DNA of 64,000 nucleotides. Source: Flavobacteriaceae bacterium PS02338. GTDB taxonomy: Bacteria; Bacteroidota; Bacteroidia; Sphingobacteriales; Sphingobacteriaceae. The first letter of the stretch is position 1. Every line of letters starts with the position of its first letter. The notes beneath the pieces are model-generated. The model worked only from the letters and a program-made list of their open reading frames with translations, was not told where the DNA came from and searched no databases. The DNA is taken from contig JASCOD010000005.1 in NCBI GenBank assembly GCA_029959615.1, positions 1 to 64,000 on the forward strand, given 5' to 3'. Of this stretch, positions 16,087 to 25,855 are shown piece by piece. Both the position numbers and the translations under genes were made by a program.

Positions 16087-17157
16087 ATGGATTTGGATGA
16101 GAAGAATAGAGAATACTTAAATGGTAGAGGGGCGCAGTTAAATACTGATAATCGTTTTCTAAAGAACAGCCTTAGCAAAGAACACATAGAGGCTATTGAC
16201 GATTGGGAAATCACCAACGAAAAAACCTCTTTCATTTTTAGTAGTGCCAAATCTATAGTCAACAAGGTCGAAAGCCCTGATGTAAATATGGTTTATTCGC
16301 TTAATCCATATCAAGGTTGCGAACACGGCTGTATTTATTGCTACGCCCGTAACTCTCATGAATATTGGGGCTACAGTGCGGGTTTAGATTTTGAAAGAAA
16401 AATCATCGTAAAAAAAGATGCGCCCGAACTCTTCAAGAAATTCATAGAAAAAAAAGGTTGGGATGCACTACCTATCTCCATTTCTGGCAATACAGATTGC
16501 TACCAGCCATGCGAAAGGAAGTTTCAACTTACCAGACAAATCCTAAAAATTGCTTTAGACTATAAACAACCCATTTCCATGATTACCAAGAACTCGCTTA
16601 TCATTAGAGATTTGGATATTTTACAGGAAATGACCAAGCATAAATTAATAAGCGTATATGTATCTATCACCTCTCTAAATGAAGATTTAAGGCAAAAACT
16701 AGAACCAAGAACTACTACTGCCAAACAACGTTTAAAAGTAATTGAACAATTAAGCAAAGCCAACATACCAATGGGTGTAATGGCAGCCCCAATGATACCA
16801 GGACTAAATAACCATGAAATACCTGCTATTTTAAAGGCAAGTGCCGATGCTGGGGCTATTGGAGCTGGCTATACCGTAGTTAGACTTAACGGAGCTATTA
16901 GTAAAATATTTGAAGATTGGTTAGCTAAAAACTTCCCTGATAGATTTGAAAAGGTCTGGCACCAAATTCAAGATTGCCATGGCGGAAATGTAAATGATAG
17001 TAGATTTGGAGCGAGAATGCGTGGAGAAGGAAATTTTGCCCAGCTAATGACCAGCACTTTTAAATTGCATTGTAAGCTAAATGGGCTAAACGTTAAAAAA
17101 ATTGAGCTTGATAGCTCTTCCTTTAAAATACCAAAAGCTCAATTAAATCTGTTTTAA
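16087..17157 (+). CDS. PA0069 / Rv2578c family radical SAM protein
   Basis: A 356-residue radical SAM protein. The segment NPYQGCEHGCIYCYARNSHE holds the CxxxCxxC motif that binds the 4Fe-4S cluster; cluster and S-adenosylmethionine generate the radical. The distinctive surroundings (SLNPYQGCEHGC, then SISGNTDCYQPCE and GVMAAPMIPGLN) match the PA0069/Rv2578c group, distantly related to spore photoproduct lyase. Substrate and pathway are unknown. The C-terminus includes CHGGNVNDSRFGARMRGEG, conserved in the family. It is not clearly in an operon. Confidence 0.85.
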   Translation: MDLDEKNREYLNGRGAQLNTDNRFLKNSLSKEHIEAIDDWEITNEKTSFIFSSAKSIVNKVESPDVNMVYSLNPYQGCEHGCIYCYARNSHEYWGYSAGLDFERKIIVKKDAPELFKKFIEKKGWDALPISISGNTDCYQPCERKFQLTRQILKIALDYKQPISMITKNSLIIRDLDILQEMTKHKLISVYVSITSLNEDLRQKLEPRTTTAKQRLKVIEQLSKANIPMGVMAAPMIPGLNNHEIPAILKASADAGAIGAGYTVVRLNGAISKIFEDWLAKNFPDRFEKVWHQIQDCHGGNVNDSRFGARMRGEGNFAQLMTSTFKLHCKLNGLNVKKIELDSSSFKIPKAQLNLF

Positions 17158-17169
17158 CAAATTCAAATC

Positions 17170-17523
17170 CTATTTTTTCTTCTTGTATTCTATTTTCACG
17201 TTACCAACTCCCTGATCAACCAAACCAATTTTCTTTGCAGACTTTTTAGACAAGTCTATTATTCTTCCTGCTACATGTGGGCCACGATCTTGAATAATAA
17301 CCTTGGTACTTTTCCCATTGGATAGATTAGTCACTTTAACTTTAGTACCAAAGGGCAAAGTTTTATGTGCTGCTATTTTCTTCGAATTCCTAAAAGTAAT
17401 ACCACTAGCAGTCTTCTTCCCATTAAATTTATCTGCATAATAAGATGCTTTACCTGTTTGGCTTATCTTAGAACTGCAAGCAAACAAAAGTGCTACAGCA
17501 AAAAGCAGTAAGAATATTCTCAT
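17170..17523 (-). CDS. rlpA: RlpA-like lipoprotein with double-psi beta-barrel
   Basis: A short (117 aa) lipoprotein with lipobox LFAC near residue 16 and one RlpA double-psi beta-barrel domain. Conserved features are GKASYYADKFNGKKTASG, AAHKTLPFGTKVKVTNL, and IIQDRGPHVAGRIIDLS. In Pseudomonas RlpA cleaves naked glycan at division sites; there is no SPOR domain here, so septal targeting is uncertain. I start at the ATG at 17523, because an upstream TTG at 17538 falls in the T-run of the clpC terminator. It lies just downstream of clpC on the same strand but beyond a strong terminator. Confidence 0.85.
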   Translation of the reverse strand: MRIFLLLFAVALLFACSSKISQTGKASYYADKFNGKKTASGITFRNSKKIAAHKTLPFGTKVKVTNLSNGKSTKVIIQDRGPHVAGRIIDLSKKSAKKIGLVDQGVGNVKIEYKKKK

Positions 17524-17535
17524 ATTATTTAAACA

Positions 17536-17567
17536 CAAAAAAAGCCCCGAAATTGCTTTCGGGGCTA
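17536..17567 (-). terminator. Terminator of clpC
   Basis: A 10-bp perfect stem, AGCCCCGAAA (17543-17552) with TTTCGGGGCT (17557-17566), has a four-base loop and, read leftward, a tail of seven T residues. It lies 14 bp after the clpC stop and immediately before rlpA. Confidence 0.9.
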
Positions 17568-17580
17568 TCTATTTTAAGGA

Positions 17581-20115
17581 TTATGCTCCTTCTTCTTTCT
17601 TTTTCTTCTTGCTACTCCCTTTCGGCGCAACTACAATCTCTTCTTTTTCTTTATCGTAATTTACCTCAAGTGTATCGCCTTCGTTCACTTCTCCTTTTAA
17701 GATTTCCTCTGCAATTGGATCTTCCAAGTATTTTTGGATAGCACGTTTCAATGGACGGGCACCAAAAGCACTATCAAAACCTTTTTCAGCAATGAAATTT
17801 TTCGCTTCGTCGGTTAACTTAATTTGGTAACCCAAACCTTGTACTCTACCAAATAACGCTCTCAATTCAATATCAATGATTTTGAAGATTTCTTCTTTAC
17901 CAAGAGAATTGAACACTACCACATCATCAATTCTGTTTAAGAACTCAGGTGCAAAAGCACGTTTCAATGCACTTTCAATTACACCTCTGCTGTGTGCCTC
18001 TGTTTGACTAGTTTTTGCAGTAGTTGAGAAACCAACACCAGCACCGAAATCTTTTAATTGGCGAGCACCGATGTTCGATGTCATGATGATAATGGTATTT
18101 CTAAAATCAACTTTTCTACCTAAGCTATCAGTTAGTTGACCTTCATCCAATACTTGTAACAGGATATTAAATACATCTGGATGTGCTTTCTCAATCTCAT
18201 CTAGTAATACTACCGAATAAGGTTTACGACGCACTTTTTCCGTCAACTGACCACCTTCTTCGTAACCAACGTATCCCGGAGGCGCTCCCACTAAACGAGA
18301 AACAGCAAACTTCTCCATGTATTCACTCATATCGATCTGGATCAACGAATCTTCCGCATCGAACATGAAACGAGCCAATTCTTTAGCTAACTCAGTTTTA
18401 CCAACACCAGTTGGACCTAAGAAGATAAATGAACCGATTGGCTTCTTAGGATCTTTTAATCCCGCTCTTGTACGTTGGATAGCTTTAGTTAATTTCTTAA
18501 TCGCATCATCCTGACCAATAATTTTATCTGCTACGGTATCGTACATGTTCAATAGCTTATTGCTATCTGTTTGTCCAACACGCTGTAATGGGATACCAGT
18601 CATCATAGAAACCACTTCAGCCACGTTATCTTCAGAAACCTCATAACGTTTGGTTTTAGTTTCTGCTTCCCACTCCGCTTTAGCTTTATCTAACTCTTCT
18701 AATAAATTTTTCTCTGTATCACGTAGCTTAGCAGCCTCTTCATATTTTTGGCTCTTCACTACACGGTTTTTCTCCAATTTGATATCCTCGATTTTGCTTT
18801 CGATAGCGATGATGTTATCAGGAACGTGAATATTGGTCAAGTGAACTCTAGAACCAGCTTCATCCAAAGCATCAATTGCTTTATCAGGTAAAAATCTATC
18901 GGTGATATATCTAGATGTTAACGCCACACAAGCATTAATTGCCGCCTCTGTGTAAGTTACACCATGATGCTCTTCATACTTCTCTTTGATACGATTTAGA
19001 ATTTCAATGGTTTCATCTGGTGTAGCAGGCTCAATCATCACTTTTTGAAAACGACGGTCTAAAGCACCATCTTTCTCAATATACTGACGATATTCATCTA
19101 AAGTGGTAGCACCGATACATTGTATTTCGCCTCTAGCTAAAGCAGGCTTAAACATGTTCGAAGCATCTAAAGAACCCGAAGCACCACCAGCACCTACAAT
19201 CGTGTGAATTTCATCGATAAACAAAATTACATCGGTAGATTTTTCTAGCTCGTTCATCACGGCTTTCATACGCTCCTCAAACTGACCACGATATTTTGTA
19301 CCAGCCACCAAAGAAGCCAAATCTAACGTTACTACACGTTTGCCAAACAACACTCTGGAAACCTTACGTTGTACAATGCGCAATGCTAAACCTTCGGCAA
19401 TAGCACTTTTACCCACACCAGGCTCACCAATTAATATTGGGTTGTTTTTCTTTCTACGTGATAAAATTTGCGACACACGCTCAATTTCTTTCTCACGACC
19501 AACAATTGGATCTAATCTACCTTCTTCCGCAGCACGTGTTAAATCTCTTCCGAAATTATCTAAAACAGGAGTTTTCGATTTTATATCCGAAACTTTTTTC
19601 GGAGCAGTAAAGCTTTCTTCCTCTTGGTAATCGTCATCGCCACCGGCAGTGCCGCCACCTTGAGCCTCATCTCTAAAGCCATTTTTATTAACCTCTACCT
19701 CTTGTTTAAAAATCTCGTAGTTAATACCATATTGCAATAAAATTTGCGATGCAATGTTATCATCATCTCTTAAAATAGATAGTAACAAATGCTCCGTACC
19801 AATCAAATCGCTCTTAAATATTTTTGCTTCTAAATAGGTAATCTTCAAAACCTTCTCAGCTTGTTTGGTTAATGGGATATTACCCAAATTAACCGTAACG
19901 CTCGAAGTGCCTCTAACGGCCTCTTCGATAGAGCGGCGAAGTTTCAAGGTATCAACACTTAAAGATTTCAAAATCTTAATCGCCATACCATCTCCTTCAC
20001 GAATAAGGCCCAACAACAAGTGCTCAGCTCCTATATAATCGTGTCCTAACCTCAGGGCTTCTTCCCTGCTGAAAGAAATCACGTCTTTAACTTGTGGTGA
20101 AAATTTAGCTTCCAT
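17581..20115 (-). CDS. clpC: ATP-dependent Clp protease ATP-binding subunit ClpC
   Basis: An 844-residue HSP100 unfoldase that feeds proteins to ClpP. In order: two Clp N-terminal repeats (about 1-150), first AAA+ module with Walker A GEPGVGKS at 230-237, a UVR/middle helical region ([19 protein letters not shown], about 430-480) that is diagnostic of ClpC rather than ClpB or ClpA, and second AAA+ module with Walker A GPTGVGKT at 567-574. The last 30 residues are Lys/Glu-rich. The gene is followed by a strong terminator. No heat-shock operator such as CIRCE was seen upstream. Confidence 0.95.
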   Translation of the reverse strand: MEAKFSPQVKDVISFSREEALRLGHDYIGAEHLLLGLIREGDGMAIKILKSLSVDTLKLRRSIEEAVRGTSSVTVNLGNIPLTKQAEKVLKITYLEAKIFKSDLIGTEHLLLSILRDDDNIASQILLQYGINYEIFKQEVEVNKNGFRDEAQGGGTAGGDDDYQEEESFTAPKKVSDIKSKTPVLDNFGRDLTRAAEEGRLDPIVGREKEIERVSQILSRRKKNNPILIGEPGVGKSAIAEGLALRIVQRKVSRVLFGKRVVTLDLASLVAGTKYRGQFEERMKAVMNELEKSTDVILFIDEIHTIVGAGGASGSLDASNMFKPALARGEIQCIGATTLDEYRQYIEKDGALDRRFQKVMIEPATPDETIEILNRIKEKYEEHHGVTYTEAAINACVALTSRYITDRFLPDKAIDALDEAGSRVHLTNIHVPDNIIAIESKIEDIKLEKNRVVKSQKYEEAAKLRDTEKNLLEELDKAKAEWEAETKTKRYEVSEDNVAEVVSMMTGIPLQRVGQTDSNKLLNMYDTVADKIIGQDDAIKKLTKAIQRTRAGLKDPKKPIGSFIFLGPTGVGKTELAKELARFMFDAEDSLIQIDMSEYMEKFAVSRLVGAPPGYVGYEEGGQLTEKVRRKPYSVVLLDEIEKAHPDVFNILLQVLDEGQLTDSLGRKVDFRNTIIIMTSNIGARQLKDFGAGVGFSTTAKTSQTEAHSRGVIESALKRAFAPEFLNRIDDVVVFNSLGKEEIFKIIDIELRALFGRVQGLGYQIKLTDEAKNFIAEKGFDSAFGARPLKRAIQKYLEDPIAEEILKGEVNEGDTLEVNYDKEKEEIVVAPKGSSKKKKKEEGA

Positions 20116-20467
20116 AATCTGTATGTTATCGGGGACGACACTAAACTATAAATTTGTTTTATAAATACGGCGTCTCGATTTTTATATTTTATCAACAATT
20201 ACGCCATATTGGTGAATTAAGCCACCTTATCTCTTCATCTATAACAACCTTTTACCATAAATATGTTTTAAATGTTGCTTTTGTTACCCCATTTAAATAA
20301 GATTTTTACAATAATACATACGATAACGTAGCGATTGTCGGTTTTTTGTAAGCTTTGACAGCACCATAATTACTGACAAAAGATACAAAATCTAGTAAAA
20401 AAGTAGAACTTTTGACAGTTTATTTATTTTTTTGAAAAGCAAATTGGTATAACTATTAATGTCAGTC

Positions 20468-20609
20468 CCGCTTTTCGTTATAATCTTTTTGCTCGCACTG
20501 CTCTTAAATAATTGTCATGCTGAGTTTATCGAAGCATCTTTTACATACCAATCCTTCGACAAGCTCAGGATGACACTGGCAAAAAGTATTACCACTTCAA
20601 TCGGGTTTG
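20468..20609. repeat. Composite intergenic repeat, copy A
   Basis: A central hairpin (20514-20537 with 20551-20574, about 20 of 24 pairs) is flanked by conserved arms TATAATCTTTTT (20479-20490), GCAAAAAGTATT (20579-20590) and CTTCAATCGGGTTTG (20595-20609). The same parts recur in opposite orientation at 49731-49877. Confidence 0.75.
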
Positions 20610-20631
20610 GATAACAAAAGCCTGTACAAAC

Positions 20632-20679
20632 AACTTTGTCAATCCTCCCGTCCTCTTGCCTATTAAGATTGACAAAGTT
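20632..20679. repeat. 13-bp perfect inverted repeat
   Basis: AACTTTGTCAATC (20632-20644) is complementary to GATTGACAAAGTT (20667-20679) around a 22-bp loop. It is next to the composite repeat and after the stop of the gene at 20749 in its reading direction, so it may also aid termination. Confidence 0.6.
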
Positions 20680-20748
20680 TAAGTCGTTTAAAACCGCAAA
20701 GTTTTGGAAGTTTTCGCAAAGCTGCGCAAAGAAAAATCACATCAATAA

Positions 20749-21372
20749 TTAATCTTCAAAAACATCATCAAGTTTCAAAACAAAGCCTGGCAACACTGAA
20801 GAACCAACTTCTTCGCTTAACGTAAAAATCTTTGACGGTTGAAATTTGCCCTTATCATCTAAGGTATAAATCAAAATATTTTGGTCGCTTTGACTAACTA
20901 CCCAATATTCTCTTACACCAAATTCTTCATAAACCTTGTACTTATGTAGTAACTCTTTCTTGTTATTTCCTGGGGACAGAATTTCTACCACCAAATCTGG
21001 AGCACCTATACAACCTCTATCATCTAACTTATTTTTGTCACAAATTACACAAAGGTCTGGTTGTAAAACGGTATATATGTCTTTATCAGCTTTGCTACCT
21101 TTTGGAAAACGCACATCAAATGGAGCTACATAAACATCACAAGCTTTCCCCTTAAGAAAATTACCTATTGGTATAAATAAATTAGTCAAAACTTTTTGAT
21201 GCACTCTTGACGGAGCTGGACTCATCTTGTAGATTTTCCCTTTAATCAGTTCTAATCTTTCATCGAAAAGCCAGTTCAAATAATGCGCATAACTGTAAGT
21301 TAACGTCTCGTCGAGTTCGTTAACGGAATAAATCTTCTCATCAGGTAATGGATATGTTTTCACTGTAGGCAT
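20749..21372 (-). CDS. Uma2 family (DUF820) PD-(D/E)XK-type endonuclease
   Basis: About 207 residues. The family core is visible: ELIKGKIYKMSPAPSRVHQ, then QPDLCVICD, GAPDLVVEILSP and GVREYWVV, which together make the predicted PD-(D/E)XK nuclease site (Glu of the ELIKG helix, Asp of QPD, Glu-Ile-Leu of VEIL). Uma2 genes are abundant in cyanobacteria and Bacteroidota and their physiological role is unclear. A TTG at 21378 is really the end of a -7 box TAAATTTG, so the start is the ATG at 21372, three bases downstream of that box. No nearby gene suggests a partner. Confidence 0.8.
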   Translation of the reverse strand: MPTVKTYPLPDEKIYSVNELDETLTYSYAHYLNWLFDERLELIKGKIYKMSPAPSRVHQKVLTNLFIPIGNFLKGKACDVYVAPFDVRFPKGSKADKDIYTVLQPDLCVICDKNKLDDRGCIGAPDLVVEILSPGNNKKELLHKYKVYEEFGVREYWVVSQSDQNILIYTLDDKGKFQPSKIFTLSEEVGSSVLPGFVLKLDDVFED

Positions 21373-21375
21373 ACT

Positions 21376-21406
21376 CAAATTTAGCTAAAACCGATTAGAA
21401 AAACAA
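21376..21406 (-). promoter_or_regulatory. Promoter of the Uma2 gene
   Basis: Read leftward, TTG (21404-21406), a 20-base spacer and TAAATTTG (21376-21383). The -7 box ends three bases before the ATG, so the message is predicted to be leaderless. Confidence 0.6.
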
Positions 21407-21468
21407 TTTTTTCCGGGTTCAAATCAAGCTTCAAAAAACTAATAAACAAAAGAAAGTCAGCACAATAG

Positions 21469-23430
21469 CTAAAACTTCATCCTTTGAATACGCACTGCAT
21501 TAAGGATCGCCAAAAACGCTACGCCAACGTCTGCAAAAACGGCTTCCCACATGGTAGCCAAGCCACCAGCACCTAAAATTAAAACAACTGCTTTTACACC
21601 AAATGCCAAACCTATATTCTGGTAAACAATTTTCTTTGTTGCACGACCGATTTTAATGGCGGTAGCAATCTTACTTGGCATATCATTCTGTATCACAACA
21701 TCTGCAGTTTCTATCGCAACATCGCTACCTAAAGCTCCCATAGCTATGCCGATATCACTAAGTGCTAAAACAGGCGCATCGTTAATGCCATCCCCAACAA
21801 AAGCAACCACCCTATTTGGTTCAGCTTTTATCTTTTCTAACTGTGCCACTTTATCTTCCGGTAGCAAATCTCCGTGTGCTTGGTCTACTCCCAAATCATT
21901 AGCCACTTTTTGTGTAATGGAAGTTTTATCGCCACTAAGCATAACGATTTTATTTACGCCAACAGCGTGTAAAACCGTAATCGCTTGTTTGGCATCTGGC
22001 TTAGCTTCATCTGCAATAGTGACAAAACCAGCATATTTTCCTGCTACCGCTAGCAAAACTGTAGTTTCTACCTTGTCATCAATTTCATTAGGATAAACCA
22101 CGCCAAATTGTTTAAGCAACTTGCCATTTCCCGCCAAAACCTCATTCCCATTAATTTCGGCTTTTAATCCATGTCCAGCAACTTCCGTTACATCTTGAAC
22201 AGCCAACAAATTATCGGTACCGTTATACGCTACAATCGCTTTTGCTATGGGATGCGTAGATTGACTTTCGATGCTAGTTAAATAGCTGAGAAATTCTGTT
22301 TCGGAGATTTCAGTTTGTATTTCCTTAACCTTAAAAACTCCTTGTGTTAAGGTTCCTGTTTTATCTAAAACTACCGTATTTACTTTTGTGATTAAGTCCA
22401 AGTAATTAGAACCTTTAAATAAAATGCCATTGGCAGATGCAGCTCCAATTCCGCCGAAATATCCCAATGGGATAGAAATGACCAAAGCGCAAGGGCAAGA
22501 TATTACCAAGAACACCAAAGCACGGTACAACCAAACATTAAAATCGTAATTGGCGACAAAAAAGTAAGGCAATAAGGTTAAAGCTACCGCCAAGAAGAAC
22601 ACAATTGGTGTGTAGATTTTAGCGAACCTGCGCATCAGCAATTCTGTTTTGGCTTTTTTGGCACTTGCATTTTGTACCAAGTCTAAAATTCTCGAAAGTG
22701 CACTATCTTCAAATCTCTTAATAACCCTTATGGTAATTACTCCCTCTAAGTTGAGCATTCCAGCCAGCACTTGTTCTCTTTTTCTAATTGTTTTAGGTTT
22801 GCTTTCTCCAGTCAAAGCAGCTGTATTAAAGCTAGCGCTATCACTTTCCAACTCCCCATCTAACGGAGCTTTTTCTCCAGCTTTCAACTGAATAACTTCT
22901 CCGATAACTACTTCTTTAGGATTTATGGAAATATATTTACCATCTCTGTATACGGTAGCAGTATCTGGTCTTACATCCAATAAAGCCTTGATATTATTTT
23001 TCGCCCTACTTACCGCAGCTCCCTGAAATAATTCTCCGATGCTATAGAAAAGCATTACCGCAACTGCTTCCGGATACTCACCCAAAGCCAATGCACCGAT
23101 TGTTGCCAATGCCATTAATAGAAATTCTGTAAAAATATCGCCTTTAGCAATAGTGGTAAAAGCTTCTTTAACTACAGGCCAAGCTACGGGAATATAGGCA
23201 ACGAGATACCAACCCACCCTTACGTAGCCTTCAAAAAAAGACAGTGAAAAGTAGTCAAAAGCTATGGCTACAAGCAAAAGAACCAGACTTGAGATAGCGG
23301 GCAGGTATGTCTTAAAGGAAGATGCATCTCCATGATCGTGGTCATGTTCGTGATCATGTCCGTCAGTATGTTTATCGTGCTGGTGCTGATGTCCGCAGCA
23401 GCCATCCGTTTGATGTTGATGTGGTGCCAT
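21469..23430 (-). CDS. Zn/Cd-type heavy-metal P1B ATPase with His-rich N-terminus
   Basis: A 653-residue metal-exporting ATPase. The N-terminus (about 1-36) is extremely His/Asp-rich with one CCGH, and replaces the usual ferredoxin-like HMA domain. Membrane helices follow. The transport-site motif CPC lies at 312-314 (SCPCALVISIPLGYFGG, typical of the Zn/Cd group). The phosphorylated Asp356 is in DKTGTLTQG, and the hinge GDGINDAPVLALSDIGIAMG is near 550-570. It probably exports Zn(II), Cd(II) or Co(II). A -7 box TAGTTTTG lies at 23450-23457 without a good -33. No metal-responsive regulator gene is adjacent. Confidence 0.9.
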   Translation of the reverse strand: MAPHQHQTDGCCGHQHQHDKHTDGHDHEHDHDHGDASSFKTYLPAISSLVLLLVAIAFDYFSLSFFEGYVRVGWYLVAYIPVAWPVVKEAFTTIAKGDIFTEFLLMALATIGALALGEYPEAVAVMLFYSIGELFQGAAVSRAKNNIKALLDVRPDTATVYRDGKYISINPKEVVIGEVIQLKAGEKAPLDGELESDSASFNTAALTGESKPKTIRKREQVLAGMLNLEGVITIRVIKRFEDSALSRILDLVQNASAKKAKTELLMRRFAKIYTPIVFFLAVALTLLPYFFVANYDFNVWLYRALVFLVISCPCALVISIPLGYFGGIGAASANGILFKGSNYLDLITKVNTVVLDKTGTLTQGVFKVKEIQTEISETEFLSYLTSIESQSTHPIAKAIVAYNGTDNLLAVQDVTEVAGHGLKAEINGNEVLAGNGKLLKQFGVVYPNEIDDKVETTVLLAVAGKYAGFVTIADEAKPDAKQAITVLHAVGVNKIVMLSGDKTSITQKVANDLGVDQAHGDLLPEDKVAQLEKIKAEPNRVVAFVGDGINDAPVLALSDIGIAMGALGSDVAIETADVVIQNDMPSKIATAIKIGRATKKIVYQNIGLAFGVKAVVLILGAGGLATMWEAVFADVGVAFLAILNAVRIQRMKF

Positions 23431-23560
23431 AATCTTGTTTAGAATTATTCAAAACTACGTTTTTTATCCTTTTTTAAGTTTTTATAGTGTCACATTATTT
23501 TCTTCACCACACAATAAAAAGTGTTAAATAATGTTAAATGTAATATATAAACAAATCAGC

Positions 23561-23647
23561 ATGAGAGCGTTCAGACTGTCTTCTTTCACCAGCGAGTTTC
23601 TTCGGAAAATTGGATTGATCAAAATTTACGATTGGTTTAATAAGTAA
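23561..23647 (+). CDS. Possible 28-residue small protein
   Basis: In the 286-bp gap between the divergent ATPase and peptidase genes there is an ORF of 28 codons, beginning MRAFRLSSFTSEF and ending KIYDWFNK. It is basic and amphipathic, with many aromatic residues, and its base composition is less AT-rich than the flanking gap. No family is recognised. The ORF could be a small membrane-active or regulatory peptide, or chance. It is too short to judge without conservation data. Confidence 0.3.
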   Translation: MRAFRLSSFTSEFLRKIGLIKIYDWFNK

Positions 23648-23716
23648 TATTTCTATTAAGAATAAAAATAGATTTTACTTTTTATTTAACTTCATCTTTC
23701 TAACTTATTAATAAAG

Positions 23717-25753
23717 ATGAATATCAATCAGTTTAAAACTTTTTTTGCGGCCCTTGGTGTTGTTTCTGTAGGTGTTGCAAATGCTCAAACCCCTATTAAA
23801 AAATTCATCGACCCTGCTAACATGGATCTTTCCGTAAAACCAGGCGATGATTTTTATGCTTACGCAAGTGGCGTATGGGTAAAAAACAATCCCGTTCCAG
23901 CTAAAGAAACCCGCTGGGGATCGTTTAATGAACTTCGTGATTTTAACGTAAATGCAGTTAGAGGCTTAGTTGAAGCCGCTGCTGCCGACAAATCCGCTGC
24001 TGCAGGTTCTGTGACTAAACGCGTTGGCGATTTCTATGCTGCTGCGATGGATAGCGTTACTATCGAAAAACTTGGTTTTACTCCTATCAAAGGCGAATTG
24101 GAAAAAATCAAGCAATTGAACAATCTACAAAGCATTTTAGATTACACCACTTATCTACGCGTTAACGGTATAGCTGGTACTTTCTATGGTTTTGGCGTTG
24201 GTCAAGATAGAAAGAACGTAAACAAGTATATGGTAAATATATCTCAAGGTGGAACAACCCTTGGTGATAGAGACTATTACTTAAAAGACGATAGCCGCAG
24301 TGTGAAAATCAGAGAAGCGTACGACACCTACATGACTACACTTTTCAAGTTAATCGGTTACACAGAAGCTATTGCTCAACAAAAAGCCAAAACTGTTTTC
24401 ACTATTGAAAAGGCTTTGGCAGAGGCTCAAATGAGCCGTTTAGAAATGCGTGACCCTTACAAAACCTACAACAAATTAACCGTTACAGATTTCGATAAAA
24501 TTACGCCAAACATCAACTGGAAAAATACTTTAACTCAGTTAAAAGTTACCGGGCAAGATACGGTCTTGGTAAACTCGCCGGCTTTCTTTAAAACTTTGAA
24601 TGGTTTATTAGCCTCGACTCCTGTTGCGGATTTGAAAACTTATTTGGAGTGGAATATCTTAAAAGGGTCTGCCGGCAGCTTAAGTTCACCATTTGTAAAA
24701 GCAAATTTTGCTTTCACACAGGCACAAACTGGACAAAAAGTTCAAACTCCGCGTTGGCAACGTATGTCTTCATTAACTGATGGTGTTTTGGGCGATTTAT
24801 TAGGTCAATTGTACGTAGCTAAATATTTTAAACCTGCAGCTAAAGCTCGTATGGATGAGTTGATCACAAACCTGCGTAAAGCTTTCGAAATCCGTATTAA
24901 CGGTTTAGAATGGATGAGCGCTGAAACAAAGCAAAAAGCTTTGGCAAAACTTCATGCCTTTAGACCAAAAGTTGGTTATACCACTAAATGGAGAAACTAC
25001 GATGGCTTAGTGATTAGCAGAGCTACTTATTTCCAAAACTTACGTAATGCTAGTAAATGGGCTTACAACGAAAATATCACCCAATTAGGCAAACCTGTAG
25101 ACAGAGAGCGTTTTGGAATGACACCTCCAACGGTAAATGCCTACTACAGCCCTACTTTGAACGAAATCGTTTTCCCCGCTGGTATTTTGCAGTTCCCATT
25201 CTTCCACCCAGATGCTGATGATGCTATTAATTACGGTGGGATTGGTGCTGTAATTGGTCACGAAATGAGCCACGGTTTTGACGACACAGGTAGTCAATAC
25301 GATAAAGACGGTAACTTGAAAAATTGGTGGACCGACGAAGACAGAGCTAAGTTTAATGCTAGAACAAAATTGCTAGGCGAGCAATTCGACAAATACACCG
25401 TTTTAGATACACTGCATGTAAATGGTAAATTCACTATGGGTGAAAACATTGGCGACTTAGGTGGATTAAATGCTGCTTACACTGCTTTCAAAATGACTAA
25501 ACAAGGTCAAAGCAATGAGAAAATTGATGGTTTTACACCTGACCAACGTTTCTTCTTAGCTTGGGCACAAGTTTGGAGAGGTAATATCTTACCAGAAACT
25601 GCAGCACAGCTAATTAAAACAGATACACATTCTCCTGGGGAATACAGAACAATTGGAGCTCCAGTTAATATGGATGCTTGGTATCAAGCGTTTGATGTAA
25701 AACCTGGAGACAAACTTTATAAAAAACCAGAGGATAGAATTAAACTTTGGTAA
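23717..25753 (+). CDS. M13 family (neprilysin/PepO) zinc metallopeptidase
   Basis: A 678-residue exported endopeptidase. A signal peptide (about 1-23, ending ANAQ) precedes the M13 N-terminal domain (PGDDFYAYASGVWVKNNPVP). The catalytic domain carries HEMSH at 515-519 within VIGHEMSHGFDDTG and the third zinc ligand Glu576 in ENIGDLGGL, with Asp580. The C-terminus ends with the typical VKPGDKLYKKPEDRIKLW. The family usually cleaves peptides up to about 30-40 residues. Met replaces the more common Ile/Leu in the HExxH motif, which is conservative. A hairpin follows at 25770-25811. Confidence 0.95.
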   Translation: MNINQFKTFFAALGVVSVGVANAQTPIKKFIDPANMDLSVKPGDDFYAYASGVWVKNNPVPAKETRWGSFNELRDFNVNAVRGLVEAAAADKSAAAGSVTKRVGDFYAAAMDSVTIEKLGFTPIKGELEKIKQLNNLQSILDYTTYLRVNGIAGTFYGFGVGQDRKNVNKYMVNISQGGTTLGDRDYYLKDDSRSVKIREAYDTYMTTLFKLIGYTEAIAQQKAKTVFTIEKALAEAQMSRLEMRDPYKTYNKLTVTDFDKITPNINWKNTLTQLKVTGQDTVLVNSPAFFKTLNGLLASTPVADLKTYLEWNILKGSAGSLSSPFVKANFAFTQAQTGQKVQTPRWQRMSSLTDGVLGDLLGQLYVAKYFKPAAKARMDELITNLRKAFEIRINGLEWMSAETKQKALAKLHAFRPKVGYTTKWRNYDGLVISRATYFQNLRNASKWAYNENITQLGKPVDRERFGMTPPTVNAYYSPTLNEIVFPAGILQFPFFHPDADDAINYGGIGAVIGHEMSHGFDDTGSQYDKDGNLKNWWTDEDRAKFNARTKLLGEQFDKYTVLDTLHVNGKFTMGENIGDLGGLNAAYTAFKMTKQGQSNEKIDGFTPDQRFFLAWAQVWRGNILPETAAQLIKTDTHSPGEYRTIGAPVNMDAWYQAFDVKPGDKLYKKPEDRIKLW

Positions 25754-25769
25754 GTTAATTTGATGATTT

Positions 25770-25811
25770 GACAATTAGCTAATTCGATGATTTTTGAATT
25801 GGCTAATTGTC
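25770..25811. repeat. Inverted repeat between convergent genes
   Basis: GACAATTAGCTAATT (25770-25784) pairs with AATTGGCTAATTGTC (25797-25811) with one mismatch. Further copies of AGCTAATT follow to 25854. It lies between convergent stops and could end both transcripts, although it lacks a T-run. Confidence 0.55.
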
Positions 25812-25855
25812 TTTTCATTTTAGTGGCACTAGCTAATCATCGCATCAGCTAATTA

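Larger units (their letters stand above)
20116..20748. other. Intergenic region with nested repeats
   Basis: This 633-bp gap upstream of clpC has no gene. It holds a composite repeat (20468-20609) with a central hairpin, a second inverted repeat (20632-20679), and runs resembling GCAAAG-rich intergenic repeats near 20700. The clpC promoter must lie within the first 150 bp, but I see no perfect TTG/TAnnTTTG pair. Confidence 0.6.

Noticed and set aside
25742..25855. Possible small RNA in the AGCTAATT repeats
   Set aside because: There is only repetitive AT-rich sequence and no promoter pair; a role as a terminator or repeat explains it.
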